A stretch of DNA of 42,451 nt from an uncultured cyanobacterium (GTDB lineage: Bacteria > Cyanobacteriota > Cyanobacteriia > Cyanobacteriales > FACHB-T130). The first letter of the stretch is position 1, and each line of letters begins with the position of its first letter. The position numbers and the translations under genes are program-made. Location: assembly GCA_936920195.1 (NCBI GenBank), contig CAKZHE010000064.1:1-42451 (forward strand), read 5' to 3'. Shown here piece after piece: positions 16,520-26,000 of this stretch. The notes below the pieces were generated by a model. That model saw only the letters and a list, made by a program, of their open reading frames with translations, was not told the origin of the DNA and ran no database searches.

Positions 16520-16756
16520 ATGCCCACATTACTAAGATTTGGTCCATACCGTTTCTTCTGCTATGCAGGAGATCGAGATGAACCACCCCACATTCATGTT
16601 GAGCGAGATCGAGAGGAAGCTAAGTTTTGGCTTAATCCAGTTCGACTGCAATATAATAAAGGCTTCAATCGCAACGAAATTAATCAGATTCAAAAAATTG
16701 TCGAAGAACATCAAGAACAATTGTTAGCAGGTTGGCATGACTTCTTTAATGGTTGA
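16520..16756 (+). CDS. DUF4160 family protein
   Basis: This is a 78-residue protein with the DUF4160 signature: MPTLLRFGPYRFF at the N-terminus, EPPHIHVERD, AKFWL, and a C-terminal GFNRNEINQIQKIVEEHQ with a final GWHDFF. Family members are usually found next to DUF2442 and are often called toxin-antitoxin-like, but the biochemical role is not established. It overlaps the next gene by 20 bases, which indicates translational coupling. The start is ATG 16520; no strong ribosome site is seen. Confidence 0.9.
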   Translation: MPTLLRFGPYRFFCYAGDRDEPPHIHVERDREEAKFWLNPVRLQYNKGFNRNEINQIQKIVEEHQEQLLAGWHDFFNG

Positions 16757-17045
16757 ATTGCTCGAAATTCCCAAAGCACAGCAAGTAGTAATTACCGAGG
16801 ATACTCTTACTGTCGATCTATCTGACGGTCGGACTATTTCTGTTCCGTTAGCTTGGTATCCTCGATTGTTACATAGTACGCCAAATGAGCGAAATAATTG
16901 GCGATTTATTGCTGACAATCAGGGAATCCACTGGTCAGATCTTGATGAAGATATTAGCGTCAAAAATATCATTCTTGGTCAGTCTTCAGCTGAGAGTCAA
17001 AAATCATTCCAGCGATGGTTAGAAGAACGGAAAAATAATGACTAA
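16737..17045 (+). CDS. DUF2442 family protein
   Basis: This is a 102-residue protein: MTSLMVELLEIPKAQ, then VDLSDGRTISVPLAWYPRL, then NNWRFIADNQGIHWSDLDED. This is the DUF2442 pattern found beside DUF4160 genes. It is predicted to be all-beta and may bind DNA or its partner. ATG at 16737 is used because AGG lies about 9 bases before it and MTSL starts are common in relatives; ATG 16749 is an alternative. The overlapping arrangement with the DUF4160 gene suggests the products act together. Confidence 0.88.
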   Translation: MTSLMVELLEIPKAQQVVITEDTLTVDLSDGRTISVPLAWYPRLLHSTPNERNNWRFIADNQGIHWSDLDEDISVKNIILGQSSAESQKSFQRWLEERKNND

Positions 17046-17076
17046 GTGCGATAGTTAGGAGAGACTTGAATCTACC

Positions 17077-17304
17077 ATGAGTAGCCAACCTAGAATTCCC
17101 GATTCCCAAACGAGAGCGCGTCACATTGCCAAATTGAAGGAAATTTGCCAGCGATGGGATGTGCTGATTGCTGATTTAGACAAGCTAAACGCTAAATTGG
17201 AGGAAGATTATCACAAGAGTTCTCTAGGGATTTTACATCGTCGGCGAGCCGAACGTCTAGCTCTCCAACAGCCGGAATCTAAATCATCAGCAGGACTTAC
17301 CTAA
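17077..17304 (+). CDS. Small hypothetical coiled-coil protein
   Basis: This is a 75-residue protein: MSSQPRIPDSQTRARHIAK, then a long helix with repeated Leu (LKEICQRWDVLIADLDKLNA), and a basic RRRAERLALQ near the end. I do not recognise a family. The purine-rich site AGGAGA lies about 15 bases before the ATG, which is far. It is co-directional with the DUF4160/DUF2442 pair (31 bases after it) and the kinase gene. The tail SKSSAGLT overlaps sequence like AGGACTTACC, so the C-terminus may be cut off. Confidence 0.5.
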   Translation: MSSQPRIPDSQTRARHIAKLKEICQRWDVLIADLDKLNAKLEEDYHKSSLGILHRRRAERLALQQPESKSSAGLT

Positions 17305-17374
17305 AATCCCAATGATGTTAGTCTGGATCTATCTTCTTTGAAAAATCCCCCCCCTTCAATCCCAAATTGTGGCT

Positions 17375-18652
17375 ATGCAAGTTTGGCAACCCAATCAGCA
17401 GCTAGAAAACGGCAAGTATATTATTGAGCAATATCTAGGGCGAGGTGGCTTTGGTATTACCTATATTGCCAGACAGCAACCATCCGGTAAATTAGTTGCC
17501 ATCAAAACCCTCAATCCCATAGCCCAAAATCAAGCAGATTTTCCCCAGCAGCAGGTGAAATTTGTCAAAGAGGCGATGCGTTTAACCAAATTCAACCATC
17601 CCCATATTGTTCAAGTCTATGAATTAATTGAACATCAAGGTTTGTGGGGGATGGTGATGGAATATATTGAGGGAGAGAATTTAGCTGCTTATATTATGAG
17701 TCATGGGGTGATGACAGAGGGGCAAGCATTACCGATTATTCAGCAAGTTGGTGAGGCGCTGACTTTTGTTCACCAGCAGGGATTTTTACATCGAGATGTC
17801 AAGCCAGATAATATTATCCTGCGTCGCGATACTTTGAAACCTGTTTTAATTGACTTTGGACTGGCTCGCGAGTTTAATTTTGGCGAAGTTCAAAGTCTTA
17901 CTAATGCCATAACGCCCCATTATGCACCGATTGAGCAGTACCAAAGACGGGGCGTGTTTGGCGATTATACTGATGTCTATGCTTTGGCAGCAACGCTCTA
18001 TTTTTTGCTAACTAAGGAATTGCCATTTCCCGCCCATATCAGAGCATCGAACGTTCCTTTAGTACCACCAAAGCAACATAATTCTCGAATTACTGACAGG
18101 GTAAATAATGCAATTCTTAAGGGTATGGCTCTGGAGCCAAAAGATCGTCCCCAGTCAGTTCAAGAATGGTTGAATTTGTTGATTTCACAAAAGCAAAATG
18201 TTCCCATTATCAGGATACCTCCACCAGTAGCCGTACTCAAACCAACTGTGCCTGACATCAAGCTAGTCTCAGCCGTGGGCATGGACTACCGCCCCCTGCA
18301 AAAGCTCCTAGCGGCAAAGGAATGGCAAGCAGCAGACCAAGAGACTGGTAGAGTCATGCTGGCAGTGGCGAAGCGGGAAAAGGAAGGCTGGCTAGATTCT
18401 GAATCAATTGAAAAATTTCCTCGCGAAGACCTCCGCACCATTGACCAACTTTGGGTACAATACTCTGATGGGCGCTTTGGCTTGAGCGTCCAGAGAAAGA
18501 TTTATCACGAAGTCGGCAAAGATTATCAAAAGTTCGGCGATCGCATAGGCTGGCGCGTGAATAACAACTGGCTAAATTACGATAAACTTACCTTCAGCAC
18601 AAATGCCCCCTCCGGGCATCTCCCGTTGACTGAGGTGGTCAGGGACATTTAG
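17375..18652 (+). CDS. Serine/threonine protein kinase fused to a GUN4 domain
   Basis: This is a 425-residue protein. The N-terminal Hanks-type kinase (residues about 14-280) has the glycine loop LGRGGFGITY, Lys44 in VAIKTL, catalytic Asp141 in HRDVKPDN and Asp160 in IDFGLAREF, so it should be active. A Pro-rich linker leads to a GUN4 domain (303-417, from MDYRPLQKLL, with DLRTIDQLWVQYSDGRFG and the core KFGDRIGW). GUN4 binds protoporphyrin IX/Mg-protoporphyrin and activates Mg-chelatase. Fusion to a kinase is known in cyanobacteria and suggests a tetrapyrrole-responsive signal. ATG 17375 is chosen; GTG 17369 is possible. There is no membrane segment. Confidence 0.92.
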   Translation: MQVWQPNQQLENGKYIIEQYLGRGGFGITYIARQQPSGKLVAIKTLNPIAQNQADFPQQQVKFVKEAMRLTKFNHPHIVQVYELIEHQGLWGMVMEYIEGENLAAYIMSHGVMTEGQALPIIQQVGEALTFVHQQGFLHRDVKPDNIILRRDTLKPVLIDFGLAREFNFGEVQSLTNAITPHYAPIEQYQRRGVFGDYTDVYALAATLYFLLTKELPFPAHIRASNVPLVPPKQHNSRITDRVNNAILKGMALEPKDRPQSVQEWLNLLISQKQNVPIIRIPPPVAVLKPTVPDIKLVSAVGMDYRPLQKLLAAKEWQAADQETGRVMLAVAKREKEGWLDSESIEKFPREDLRTIDQLWVQYSDGRFGLSVQRKIYHEVGKDYQKFGDRIGWRVNNNWLNYDKLTFSTNAPSGHLPLTEVVRDI

Positions 18653-18966
18653 AGGTTTATTGGTGGTTTCTCTTCTCTCGCGTCAAGACTTGCAAACTGT
18701 AACATATAAGCGTTACAGAAAATTGTTACAATTTCTTAAGACCTCTTGGATGGCGCTAGAATCCCCTTTTCCTGTTTCCCTTACCTGGTGCGGGTTTATT
18801 CAGATTATTTGTAAATATCAAAATTCATCCCTAAACCCGCCCCTACAAAACCAAAATTTTCTGTATTTGCTCAATGTAAGATAAAGGAGCGATCGCTAGG
18901 CAACAGCTATCATTTAAAAAGTCACTGTCCTAACATAATTTATCTGCAATTACCCTGCTTGTTTTC
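18653..18966. other. 314-bp gap with GGGGCGGGTTTA-type repeat
   Basis: A 74-codon plus-strand frame (18660-18884) is not protein-like. The stretch 18787-18843 has inverted ends GGTGCGGGTTTA and TAAACCCGCCCC, with an AT-rich centre, a repeat half also seen near 90-105. No promoter of note is seen. Confidence 0.55.
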
Positions 18967-19395
18967 ATGCCAACGAACAATTATGAACTGCAAAACCAAG
19001 CTCAGAGAATCTTAGATGCGATCGCCTTTACTTCCTTTGAGGAATGTCAACCATTAAACCGTGAGTTTAACAACATTCCTGCTCGTCCTGGTATCTATGC
19101 AATCAGACACAAAATCCATGGATTGCTTTACATTGGTAAAACACCGAACCGCCTTACAACGTCCAGATCCCAACTGAACAGTAAAGTTATGCAAGCAAAA
19201 GTTTTGGAGCAACTTTCCTCCAGTGATGCCGAAGTTATTTTAAAACTCCTACCGGAAAGGATTCGCACTGCCCTAATTAATCATGCAACTGAAATTGAGT
19301 ATCCGGTTGAAGCAGTGATTGAAATGGCGATCGCTAGTTTCCTCGATGCGGAAGCATTGGGTTTTGTAGATTGCCAACCAGAACGGGGACAATAA
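18967..19395 (+). CDS. Truncated GIY-YIG protein fused to a small unknown domain
   Basis: This is a 142-residue ORF. Residues 1-56 match the start of a GIY-YIG protein (PGIYAIRHKIHGLLYIGKT, the two signature strands). The remainder of the nuclease domain with its catalytic Arg helix and Glu is missing. From about residue 72 it continues as MQAKVLEQLSSSDAEVILKL and then ALINHATEIEYPVEAVIEMA, which looks like a separate cyanobacterial small protein that could start at ATG 19189 (68 residues). So this is a deletion fusion or a chance in-frame join. Nuclease activity is unlikely. No strong ribosome site precedes either start. Confidence 0.6.
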   Translation: MPTNNYELQNQAQRILDAIAFTSFEECQPLNREFNNIPARPGIYAIRHKIHGLLYIGKTPNRLTTSRSQLNSKVMQAKVLEQLSSSDAEVILKLLPERIRTALINHATEIEYPVEAVIEMAIASFLDAEALGFVDCQPERGQ

Positions 19396-19444
19396 ATCAA
19401 ATGAGGTTCGCGTGGTATAATTTTTTCAAGACAGTTGTGTAACT

Positions 19445-19675
19445 ATGCTATCCATCGAACAATTGACACAAGAAGCATTATCTTTGCCTAGTGCATCAAG
19501 GGCGCTACTAGCAGAAAAGTTGGTAGAAAGCCTTGAATTTGATATAGACTCAGTAATTCAAACAGCTTGGAATACTGAAGCAAAGCAGCGGCGAGATGAA
19601 ATCCGTAGTGGTTCTGTGCAAGGGATTTCAGGCGAAGAAGCCTTGACAGAGGTAAGACGAATTATTGGGCAATGA
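19445..19675 (+). CDS. Addiction-module antitoxin (TIGR02574/RelB-like)
   Basis: This is a 76-residue protein of the addiction-module component family: LTQEALSLPSASRALLAEKL, VESLE, and the tail RRDEIRSGSVQGISGEEA. It should bind and neutralise a ParE/RelE-type ribonuclease or gyrase toxin. The toxin normally starts in an ATGA overlap with the antitoxin stop. Here the overlap ATGA is present at 19672-19675, but the toxin breaks after about six codons (see the next entry). The antitoxin is therefore probably orphaned. Confidence 0.85.
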   Translation: MLSIEQLTQEALSLPSASRALLAEKLVESLEFDIDSVIQTAWNTEAKQRRDEIRSGSVQGISGEEALTEVRRIIGQ

Positions 19676-19695
19676 AATATGTTTTCCACAGTTGA
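19672..19695 (+). pseudogene. Toxin gene start remnant (ParE/RelE-like)
   Basis: Translation from the ATGA overlap gives MKYVFHS then a stop. MKYVFHP is the usual beginning of the ParE/RelE toxins that partner TIGR02574 antitoxins. Downstream, the 26-codon frame at 19679-19759 is unrelated to the toxin, so everything after about codon 6 is gone. Confidence 0.65.
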
Positions 19696-19815
19696 CAATC
19701 CGGCAATTCATTTTAAAACGGCGGCTCAGTTTAAACAAGCTTTGCAAGTTGCCGACTAAGATCGCCACCATTCCTTTCTGTTCGCGGCTAACGGTTAGGG
19801 ACGGCGGAGAGATTT

Positions 19816-19923
19816 ATGCTTCAAGGAGAAACAATCAGCGCTAGCCTTGAAGAAATGGCTTTGTCCAATGGCAAGCCGATAAATTTGCTCACTTGTTTTG
19901 GGAGACTTCGCGACTGTGCTTGA
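19816..19923 (+). CDS. Possible 35-residue upstream ORF of acnB
   Basis: ATG 19816 opens [20 protein letters not shown] and ends at TGA 19921, overlapping the acnB GTG start region. No strong ribosome site is seen. It could be a leader peptide, a relic of the deleted region before it, or chance. I do not recognise it. Confidence 0.25.
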   Translation: MLQGETISASLEEMALSNGKPINLLTCFGRLRDCA

Positions 19924-22522
19924 ATCTTACCGCCACCACGTTGCTGAACGGGCAGCTTTGGGAATTCCTCCCCTACCCCTAAGCGCCGAACAAACATCAA
20001 TCTTGTGCGAATTGCTCAAACAGCCACCAGCGGGGGAAGAAGCTACTCTGCTACATTTATTGCGCGATCGCATTCCTCCCGGAGTCGATCCCGCCGCCTA
20101 TGTTAAAGTGGGGTTTCTGACTGCCATTGCCAAAGGCGAAATTACCAGTCCCCTAGTTTCTCCCCTAGATGCCATTGAACTGCTTGGCACTACCATCGGC
20201 GGCTACAATGTCCAATCCTTAATTGACTTGTTGCAAGTTGCCGACAGCCAAATCGCTGCCGCCGCCACCAAAGCTTTAAGCAAAATTGTCCTGGTTTACG
20301 ATGCTTTCCACGACGTATTAGAATTATCCAAGACTAATTCATCTGCCCAGCAGGTAATTGAGGCATGGGCAAATGCGGAATGGTTTACTTCTCGCTCGCC
20401 CTTGCCCGAAGCGATAACAGTAACGGTGTTCAAAGTTCCCGGCGAAACCAACACTGACGATCTTTCTCCGGCTCCCCATGCTACCACTCGCCCAGATATT
20501 CCCCTCCATGCTTTGGTAATGCTGGAAACTCGCCAGCCGGGAAGTTTATCTACGATTGTGGAATTGCAAAAAAAAGGTTATCCCCTGGCTTATGTGGGGG
20601 ATGTAGTGGGAACTGGTTCTTCCCGGAAATCTGCCATTAACTCAGTGCTGTGGCACATTGGGCAAGAGATTCCCTTTGTACCCAACAAAAAAGCTGGTGG
20701 ATATATTTTAGGACAGGCGATCGCCCCAATTTTCTTTAACACTGCCGAAGATGCTGGCGCATTACCCATCCAATGCGATGTCAGCCAACTGGAAACAGGG
20801 ATGGTAATTACCATCCATCCCTACAAAGGTGAAATTACCAACCAAGCAGGCGAAGTTCTCTCCACCTTCAGCCTCAAACCCGAAACCATTTTCGATGAAG
20901 TTCGCGCCGGAGGGCGAATTCCCCTGCTGATTGGGCGCACCCTCACCGATAAAACCCGTGCTGCCCTCGGTTTAGCTCCCAGCGACTTATTTATTCGCCC
21001 CCATACCCCTGCTGATACAGGCAAAGGGTTCACCCTCGCTCAGAAAATGGTGGGCAAAGCCTGCGGTTTGCCGGGAGTGCGCCCTGGAACTTCCTGCGAA
21101 CCAATTATGACTACCGTTGGTTCCCAGGATACCACTGGTCCGATGACTCGCGATGAACTGAAAGAACTTGCCTGTCTCGGCTTCAGTGCGGATTTAGTCA
21201 TGCAAAGTTTCTGCCACACTGCCGCCTATCCCAAACCCGTAGACATCAAAACCCACAAAAATCTACCGGACTTTTTCTCCTCTCGCGGCGGTGTTGCCCT
21301 CCGTCCCGGCGATGGTATCATTCATTCCTGGTTGAATCGAATGCTGTTGCCGGATACCGTCGGCACTGGGGGCGATTCCCATACCCGTTTCCCCTTGGGG
21401 ATTTCCTTCCCGGCTGGCTCTGGTTTAGTTGCCTTTGGTGCGGCTTTGGGAGCCATGCCCTTAGATATGCCAGAATCGGTTTTAGTTCGGTTTACAGGGG
21501 AATTGCAACCCGGCGTTACCCTGCGAGATGTTGTCAACGCTATTCCCTACGTTGCCATTCAAAAAGGTTTGCTGACAGTCGAGAAGCAAAACAAAAAAAA
21601 TATCTTCTCTGGGCGGATTATGGAAATTGAAGGGTTGCCCGATTTGAAAGTTGAGCAAGCCTTTGAATTAACCGATGCCACGGCGGAACGTTCCTGTGCG
21701 GGTTGTACAATTAAACTCAGTATTGAGACAGTGGCAGAGTATTTGCGTTCCAATGTGGCACTGTTGAAAAACATGGCGGCGCGGGGCTATCAAGATGCTC
21801 GCACCATTATGCGGCGGGTGGCGAAAATGGAGGAATGGTTAGCCAATCCGGTGTTGATGGCAGCCGATGCGGATGCGGAATATGCCGCCATCATCGAAAT
21901 TGATTTGAACGACATTACCGAACCGATTGTGGCAGCTCCCAACGATCCTGATAAGGTAAAATTACTTTCGGAAGTAGCAGGCGATCGCATTGATGAAGTC
22001 TTCATTGGTTCCTGCATGACCAATATTGGACATTATCGTGCCACGGCTAAGGTATTGGAAGGAGAAAGCGCGGTTAATACCCGGTTGTGGATTTGTCCCC
22101 CTACCCGCATGGATGAACAACAATTAAAAGAAGAGGGAGTTTATGGGATTTTTGGGGCGGCGGGAGCGCGTACCGAAATGCCCGGTTGTAGTTTGTGTAT
22201 GGGCAATCAAGCTCGCGTTGCCGATGGTGCAACAGTGTTTTCCACTTCCACGCGCAACTTCAACAATCGTATGGGCAAAGATGCGCGAGTGTATCTTGGT
22301 TCAGCAGAGTTAGCCGCAGTTTGTTCCCTCTTAGGAAAAATTCCCACAGTGCCGGAATATCTAGAGATTGTGGGCAAGAAAATTAATCCCTTTGCCGGGG
22401 ATTTATACCGCTATCTCAACTTCAATTTAATTCCCAATTTTGAAGATGAGGGGCGAGTGATTCCTTTAGAGCAAATGCCAAAAATTGAGGATATTTTAGG
22501 CATTCCTGTTGCGGTAAGATAG
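19916..22522 (+). CDS. acnB: Aconitate hydratase B / 2-methylisocitrate dehydratase
   Basis: This is an 868-residue AcnB-type aconitase of the TCA cycle, converting citrate to isocitrate (and able to act on 2-methyl-aconitate). The length agrees with E. coli AcnB (865). The N-terminal HEAT-like and swivel domains are present ([33 protein letters not shown]). The [4Fe-4S] ligands are Cys700 in GSCMTN and Cys758/Cys761 in [10 protein letters not shown]. Substrate motifs [12 protein letters not shown] and [12 protein letters not shown] are intact. The start is set at GTG 19916 ([19 protein letters not shown] matches AcnB N-termini), with GGAG at 19901-19904; TTG 19898 would overlap that site. 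It stands alone, after a short ORF. Confidence 0.95.
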   Translation: MLESYRHHVAERAALGIPPLPLSAEQTSILCELLKQPPAGEEATLLHLLRDRIPPGVDPAAYVKVGFLTAIAKGEITSPLVSPLDAIELLGTTIGGYNVQSLIDLLQVADSQIAAAATKALSKIVLVYDAFHDVLELSKTNSSAQQVIEAWANAEWFTSRSPLPEAITVTVFKVPGETNTDDLSPAPHATTRPDIPLHALVMLETRQPGSLSTIVELQKKGYPLAYVGDVVGTGSSRKSAINSVLWHIGQEIPFVPNKKAGGYILGQAIAPIFFNTAEDAGALPIQCDVSQLETGMVITIHPYKGEITNQAGEVLSTFSLKPETIFDEVRAGGRIPLLIGRTLTDKTRAALGLAPSDLFIRPHTPADTGKGFTLAQKMVGKACGLPGVRPGTSCEPIMTTVGSQDTTGPMTRDELKELACLGFSADLVMQSFCHTAAYPKPVDIKTHKNLPDFFSSRGGVALRPGDGIIHSWLNRMLLPDTVGTGGDSHTRFPLGISFPAGSGLVAFGAALGAMPLDMPESVLVRFTGELQPGVTLRDVVNAIPYVAIQKGLLTVEKQNKKNIFSGRIMEIEGLPDLKVEQAFELTDATAERSCAGCTIKLSIETVAEYLRSNVALLKNMAARGYQDARTIMRRVAKMEEWLANPVLMAADADAEYAAIIEIDLNDITEPIVAAPNDPDKVKLLSEVAGDRIDEVFIGSCMTNIGHYRATAKVLEGESAVNTRLWICPPTRMDEQQLKEEGVYGIFGAAGARTEMPGCSLCMGNQARVADGATVFSTSTRNFNNRMGKDARVYLGSAELAAVCSLLGKIPTVPEYLEIVGKKINPFAGDLYRYLNFNLIPNFEDEGRVIPLEQMPKIEDILGIPVAVR

Positions 22523-22544
22523 TAGAAACTTGCTTTTAGCTTTT

Positions 22545-22657
22545 AGTAGTGAACTGTTTCAGCTAATTTGATGCAATAGAAAACCGCAGCAAATCAGATA
22601 ATCAGAGCTTGTGGGGATTTTCTTAATGCACTATTTTAGCTGAGACAGTCCACTACT
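22545..22657. mobile_element. MITE-like element with 22-bp inverted ends
   Basis: The left end AGTAGTGAACTGTTTCAGCT continues to AA, and the right end is its complement with 2 mismatches in 22 (AGTAGTGGACTGTCTCAGCTAA reversed). The 69-bp centre has no ORF. There is no clear target duplication. It lies 22 bases after acnB and could form a long hairpin that ends transcription. No transposase with such ends is in the window. Confidence 0.65.
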
Positions 22658-22680
22658 GGCTGATTTTCGGGGTGACAAAC

Positions 22681-22884
22681 GCCCCCCTAACCCCCCAACT
22701 TTGGGGGGAACAGGATAATACCAAAGGCTCAAAGTCCCCCAGAATTGGGGGATTTAGGGGGCGCTCCGGCTCAACTTTTGATATAGTTGTTGTATGAATA
22801 AAATCTCCCAAAAACTCACAGAGTCAACAGTCTAGGCAGAGCCTCTCAATGGGCATTTCCAGGCAGAGCCTGGGAACGAGTTAT
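22681..22884. repeat. Composite of C/G-rich hairpins and AGGCAGAGCCT repeats
   Basis: It contains the hairpins CCCCCCAA/TTGGGGGG (22691-22708) and CCCCC/GGGGG (22736-22751), within a GCCCCC/GGGGGC frame. Then comes the 59-bp segment 22786-22844 that also occurs at 28363-28421 (51 of 59 bases the same by hand count), and AGGCAGAGCCTGGGAACGAG (22861-22880). A 63-bp dispersed repeat follows at 22931. Confidence 0.75.
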
Positions 22885-22930
22885 GAAAATATTATGACAC
22901 CACAAAGGCACAAAGACACAAAGAATGGAG

Positions 22931-22993
22931 TATGGGTAGCGCCCCCGTGCCTATCCTTTTAAATTTGGGCAACCACGGGGGGATTGCCCCTAC
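22931..22993. repeat. Dispersed 63-bp repeat (GGGGTAGCGCCCCCG family), copy 2
   Basis: TATGGGTAGCGCCCCCGTGC at the start and the GGGGGGATTGCCCCTAC end match copy 1 (13034-13096). It contains a TTG (22984) in frame with the NLR-like gene; that is a chance extension and not its start. Confidence 0.85.
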
Positions 22994-23079
22994 AAAAATT
23001 ATTTGATTCATTGAGATGCGCTATACTCGATTTAAGTGCCAACGGGTATTGTTCTCAGGAGAGCGAGGTTAGTACAGTA

Positions 23080-26000
23080 ATGCTCGACTTAGATTTACTG
23101 ATTGCGGCAATTAATAAAACTGCTGGCTTTGCCGTACCTTGGTTAAAGGGGAAAGCCGAGCGGAATGAAGCTGTCATTAAACTATTAAAGCAATTTAAAC
23201 TCGATCCCGAACATCCCCCGGCTGATTTTAGTGGCGTTTATGGCTACACCTTAGTGGAATATGGCGTTGGCAAACCGCAACCAATTCTAGAATTGTTTCG
23301 CCAACCAGAAATTAAAACCGCTTTTCGCCAAGCTTTTGCCGATAACAATCCGGGGATTTTATTGCAAGCGGGAGATGAGTTTATTGAAGGTTATGCTATT
23401 GGAGATGAAATTAAAGCTCTAGGAATTGACTTTAAGCGGGAATTAGCGGCTTTTGCAGCGGTGTTTTTGCAAGTAGTCAAGCGATCGCGCTCTCCGGCTG
23501 ATACTCTATTTAGTCAACAACTAGAATCGTTGCGGGATATTTTAAGCGAAATTAACGAAAGGTTCAATCGTTTGCCTACTTTAGAAGGTATTCGCACCGA
23601 ATTAGCGCGGCTGGAAATGACTCCGGATACGCCAATGGCTGCCAAGTGTCGCGCCTTTGCCTTATCTCAACAAATTAAAGGTTGGTTTGAAACCCTGAAT
23701 TACCAGTTTGAAAAACATGAAATTTGGGCAGAAGATTATTTTGAGTTAATTATTAATATTCCTGTGCGTCGGAAAAGAAGCGATCGCATTTTATTACGAG
23801 GTATTGAAGGGACTGCTGAAGTTCCAGATATAGCATCATTGCAGGAGTCAGTCAAGCAGCATCACGCTGATGAAGGTTGGTTAGTGACGGCGCGGCGAGT
23901 TAGTCCTGCTGCCCGTCAAAAAGTTAAAAATTTTGATAATTTAGAATGTTTGACCTTTGATGAACTTTTAGACCAAGAAGCCGATTTGAGCAGCTATTTG
24001 GATTGGTTGGAAACCGAAGTTAAGCGGCGAGAAATCGATCAAAAATATGTTCCGCTCGCTTGTCGAAAAGAAGAAATTGCCCCAGGAAGTCGGAAGGCGA
24101 TCGCCACCAGTTATTATGGAGAACATGAAGGTTGGATTGAAGGCTACATCGACCAATGGTTAGATGACCCCACCAAAGAACATATTTCCATTTTGGGGGA
24201 ATTTGGCACGGGAAAAACTTGGTTTGCTCTCCACTACGCTTGGACGCAATTGCAGAAATATCACCAAGCAAAAAAACGTGGCACGTTGCGTCCTCGCCTG
24301 CCCATTGTTATCCCATTGCGAGACTATGCCAAAGCCGTCAGCGTTGAATCTCTATTTTCAGAATTCTTCTTTCGCAAACATCAAATTCCTATCCCTCATT
24401 ATTCTGCTTTCGAGCAACTCAATCGCGCTGGCAAACTGCTATTAATCTTTGACGGGTTTGACGAAATGGCAGCCAGAGTAGACCGCCAACAGATGATTAA
24501 CAACTTTTGGGAACTGGCTAAAGTGGTAGTTCCCGGAGCCAAAATTATCCTTACCTGCCGCACCGAGCATTTTCCCGAAGCCAAAGAAGGGCGAGCTTTA
24601 CTCAACTCGGAATTGCAAGCTTCTACCGCCAGCCTCACCGGAGAAAAACCCCAATTTGAAGTCTTGGAATTAGAGAAATTTACCGATGACCAAATCCGGC
24701 AAGTTTTATCATTCCAAGCTCAATCCGCCACTGTCGAAAAAATCATTGCCAACCCCCAACTGTTAGACTTAGCTCGCCGTCCTGTCATGGCAGAGTTAAT
24801 TTTAGAAGCTTTGCCAGAAATTGAAGCAGGTAAACCTGTAGATATGTCCCGCGTTTACCTCTATGCCACCCAGCGGAAAATGGAGCGAGACATCACCGCC
24901 GAACGCACATTTACATCCTTGGCAGACAAGCTATATTTTTTGTGTGAGCTAGCTTGGGAAATGCTTTCTACCGACCAAATGAGCCTTAATTATCGCCAAT
25001 TTCCTGACCGCATTCGCCGCTTATTTAGTGCCGCAGTTCAAGAAGAAAAAGATTTAGACCATTGGCACTATGACATGATGGGACAAACCATGCTCATCCG
25101 CAATGCTGATGGCGATTACACTCCCGCTCATCGTTCCTTGTTAGAGTTTTTTGTGGCCTACAAGTTGGCAGCAGAATTGGGAGTATTAGCGCCAGATTTT
25201 ACCGCAATGGCACAAGCGCAGGGGCATTTAGAAGGGCATACCGCCGCGCAAAGTTATACTTGGTCAGCTTATTTTCAACGGCAAGCGGATGGAAAAGGGA
25301 ATATTTTGCCCATAGCGCCATTGCGAGCGTTTATCAGCGAGCCTGTTAGTCAGTCGCGGCAAAGTGTTGGCACTGGCATCTTATCTAAAGCGGTGTTGGA
25401 TTTGATTTTACCGATGATAGATGCCTCTACTCTCCCATCGCTATTAGCAATTTTGCAAGAGACTAGGGGCAAGACAGCGGCAGAAGTTGGCTATCTCGGC
25501 GGCAATGCAGCAACTTTGTTAGTCAAAGTTGATAAAACAGCTTTGGAAAATCAAGATCTCAGCCGTGCCATTATTCAAGGTGCTGACTTGACTAGCGCCA
25601 GCCTGCGTCGCAGCAATTTTAGTGAGGCAAATATAACTAATTGTATTTTTCCTAAAGTCTTTGCCACTGTTTTTTCAGTAGCATTTAGCCCCAATGACAA
25701 ACTATTAGCTGTAGGCCATGCTGATTGTGATATCAGTTTGTGGGACATCGAAAGCGGTAAACAAATTCTATGCTGTAAAGGTCATACGGATTGGGTCCGT
25801 TCCGTAGCATTCAGCCCTGATGGTAAGACTTTGGTTAGTGGTAGTTACGATCAAACGATTAAACTATGGGATATTCAAACAGGAAAATGCTTTAAAACTA
25901 TTCAAGGATATACCAGTCGAGTCACTTCAGTAATTTTTAGTCCAAATGGCAAAATCCTAGCTGGTGGTAGTTTTGATTACATAATTAGGCTATGGGATAC

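Noticed and set aside
18660-18884. 74-codon plus-strand ORF after the STK-GUN4 gene
   Set aside because: Composition is not protein-like and it runs through a dispersed GGGTTTA repeat.
22984-23079. Longer start of the NLR-like gene at TTG 22984
   Set aside because: The extra 32 residues are translated from a dispersed repeat; ATG 23080 has its own GAGG.
22523-23079. Autonomous insertion sequence near acnB
   Set aside because: Inverted ends are present, but no transposase-like ORF is seen in any frame.
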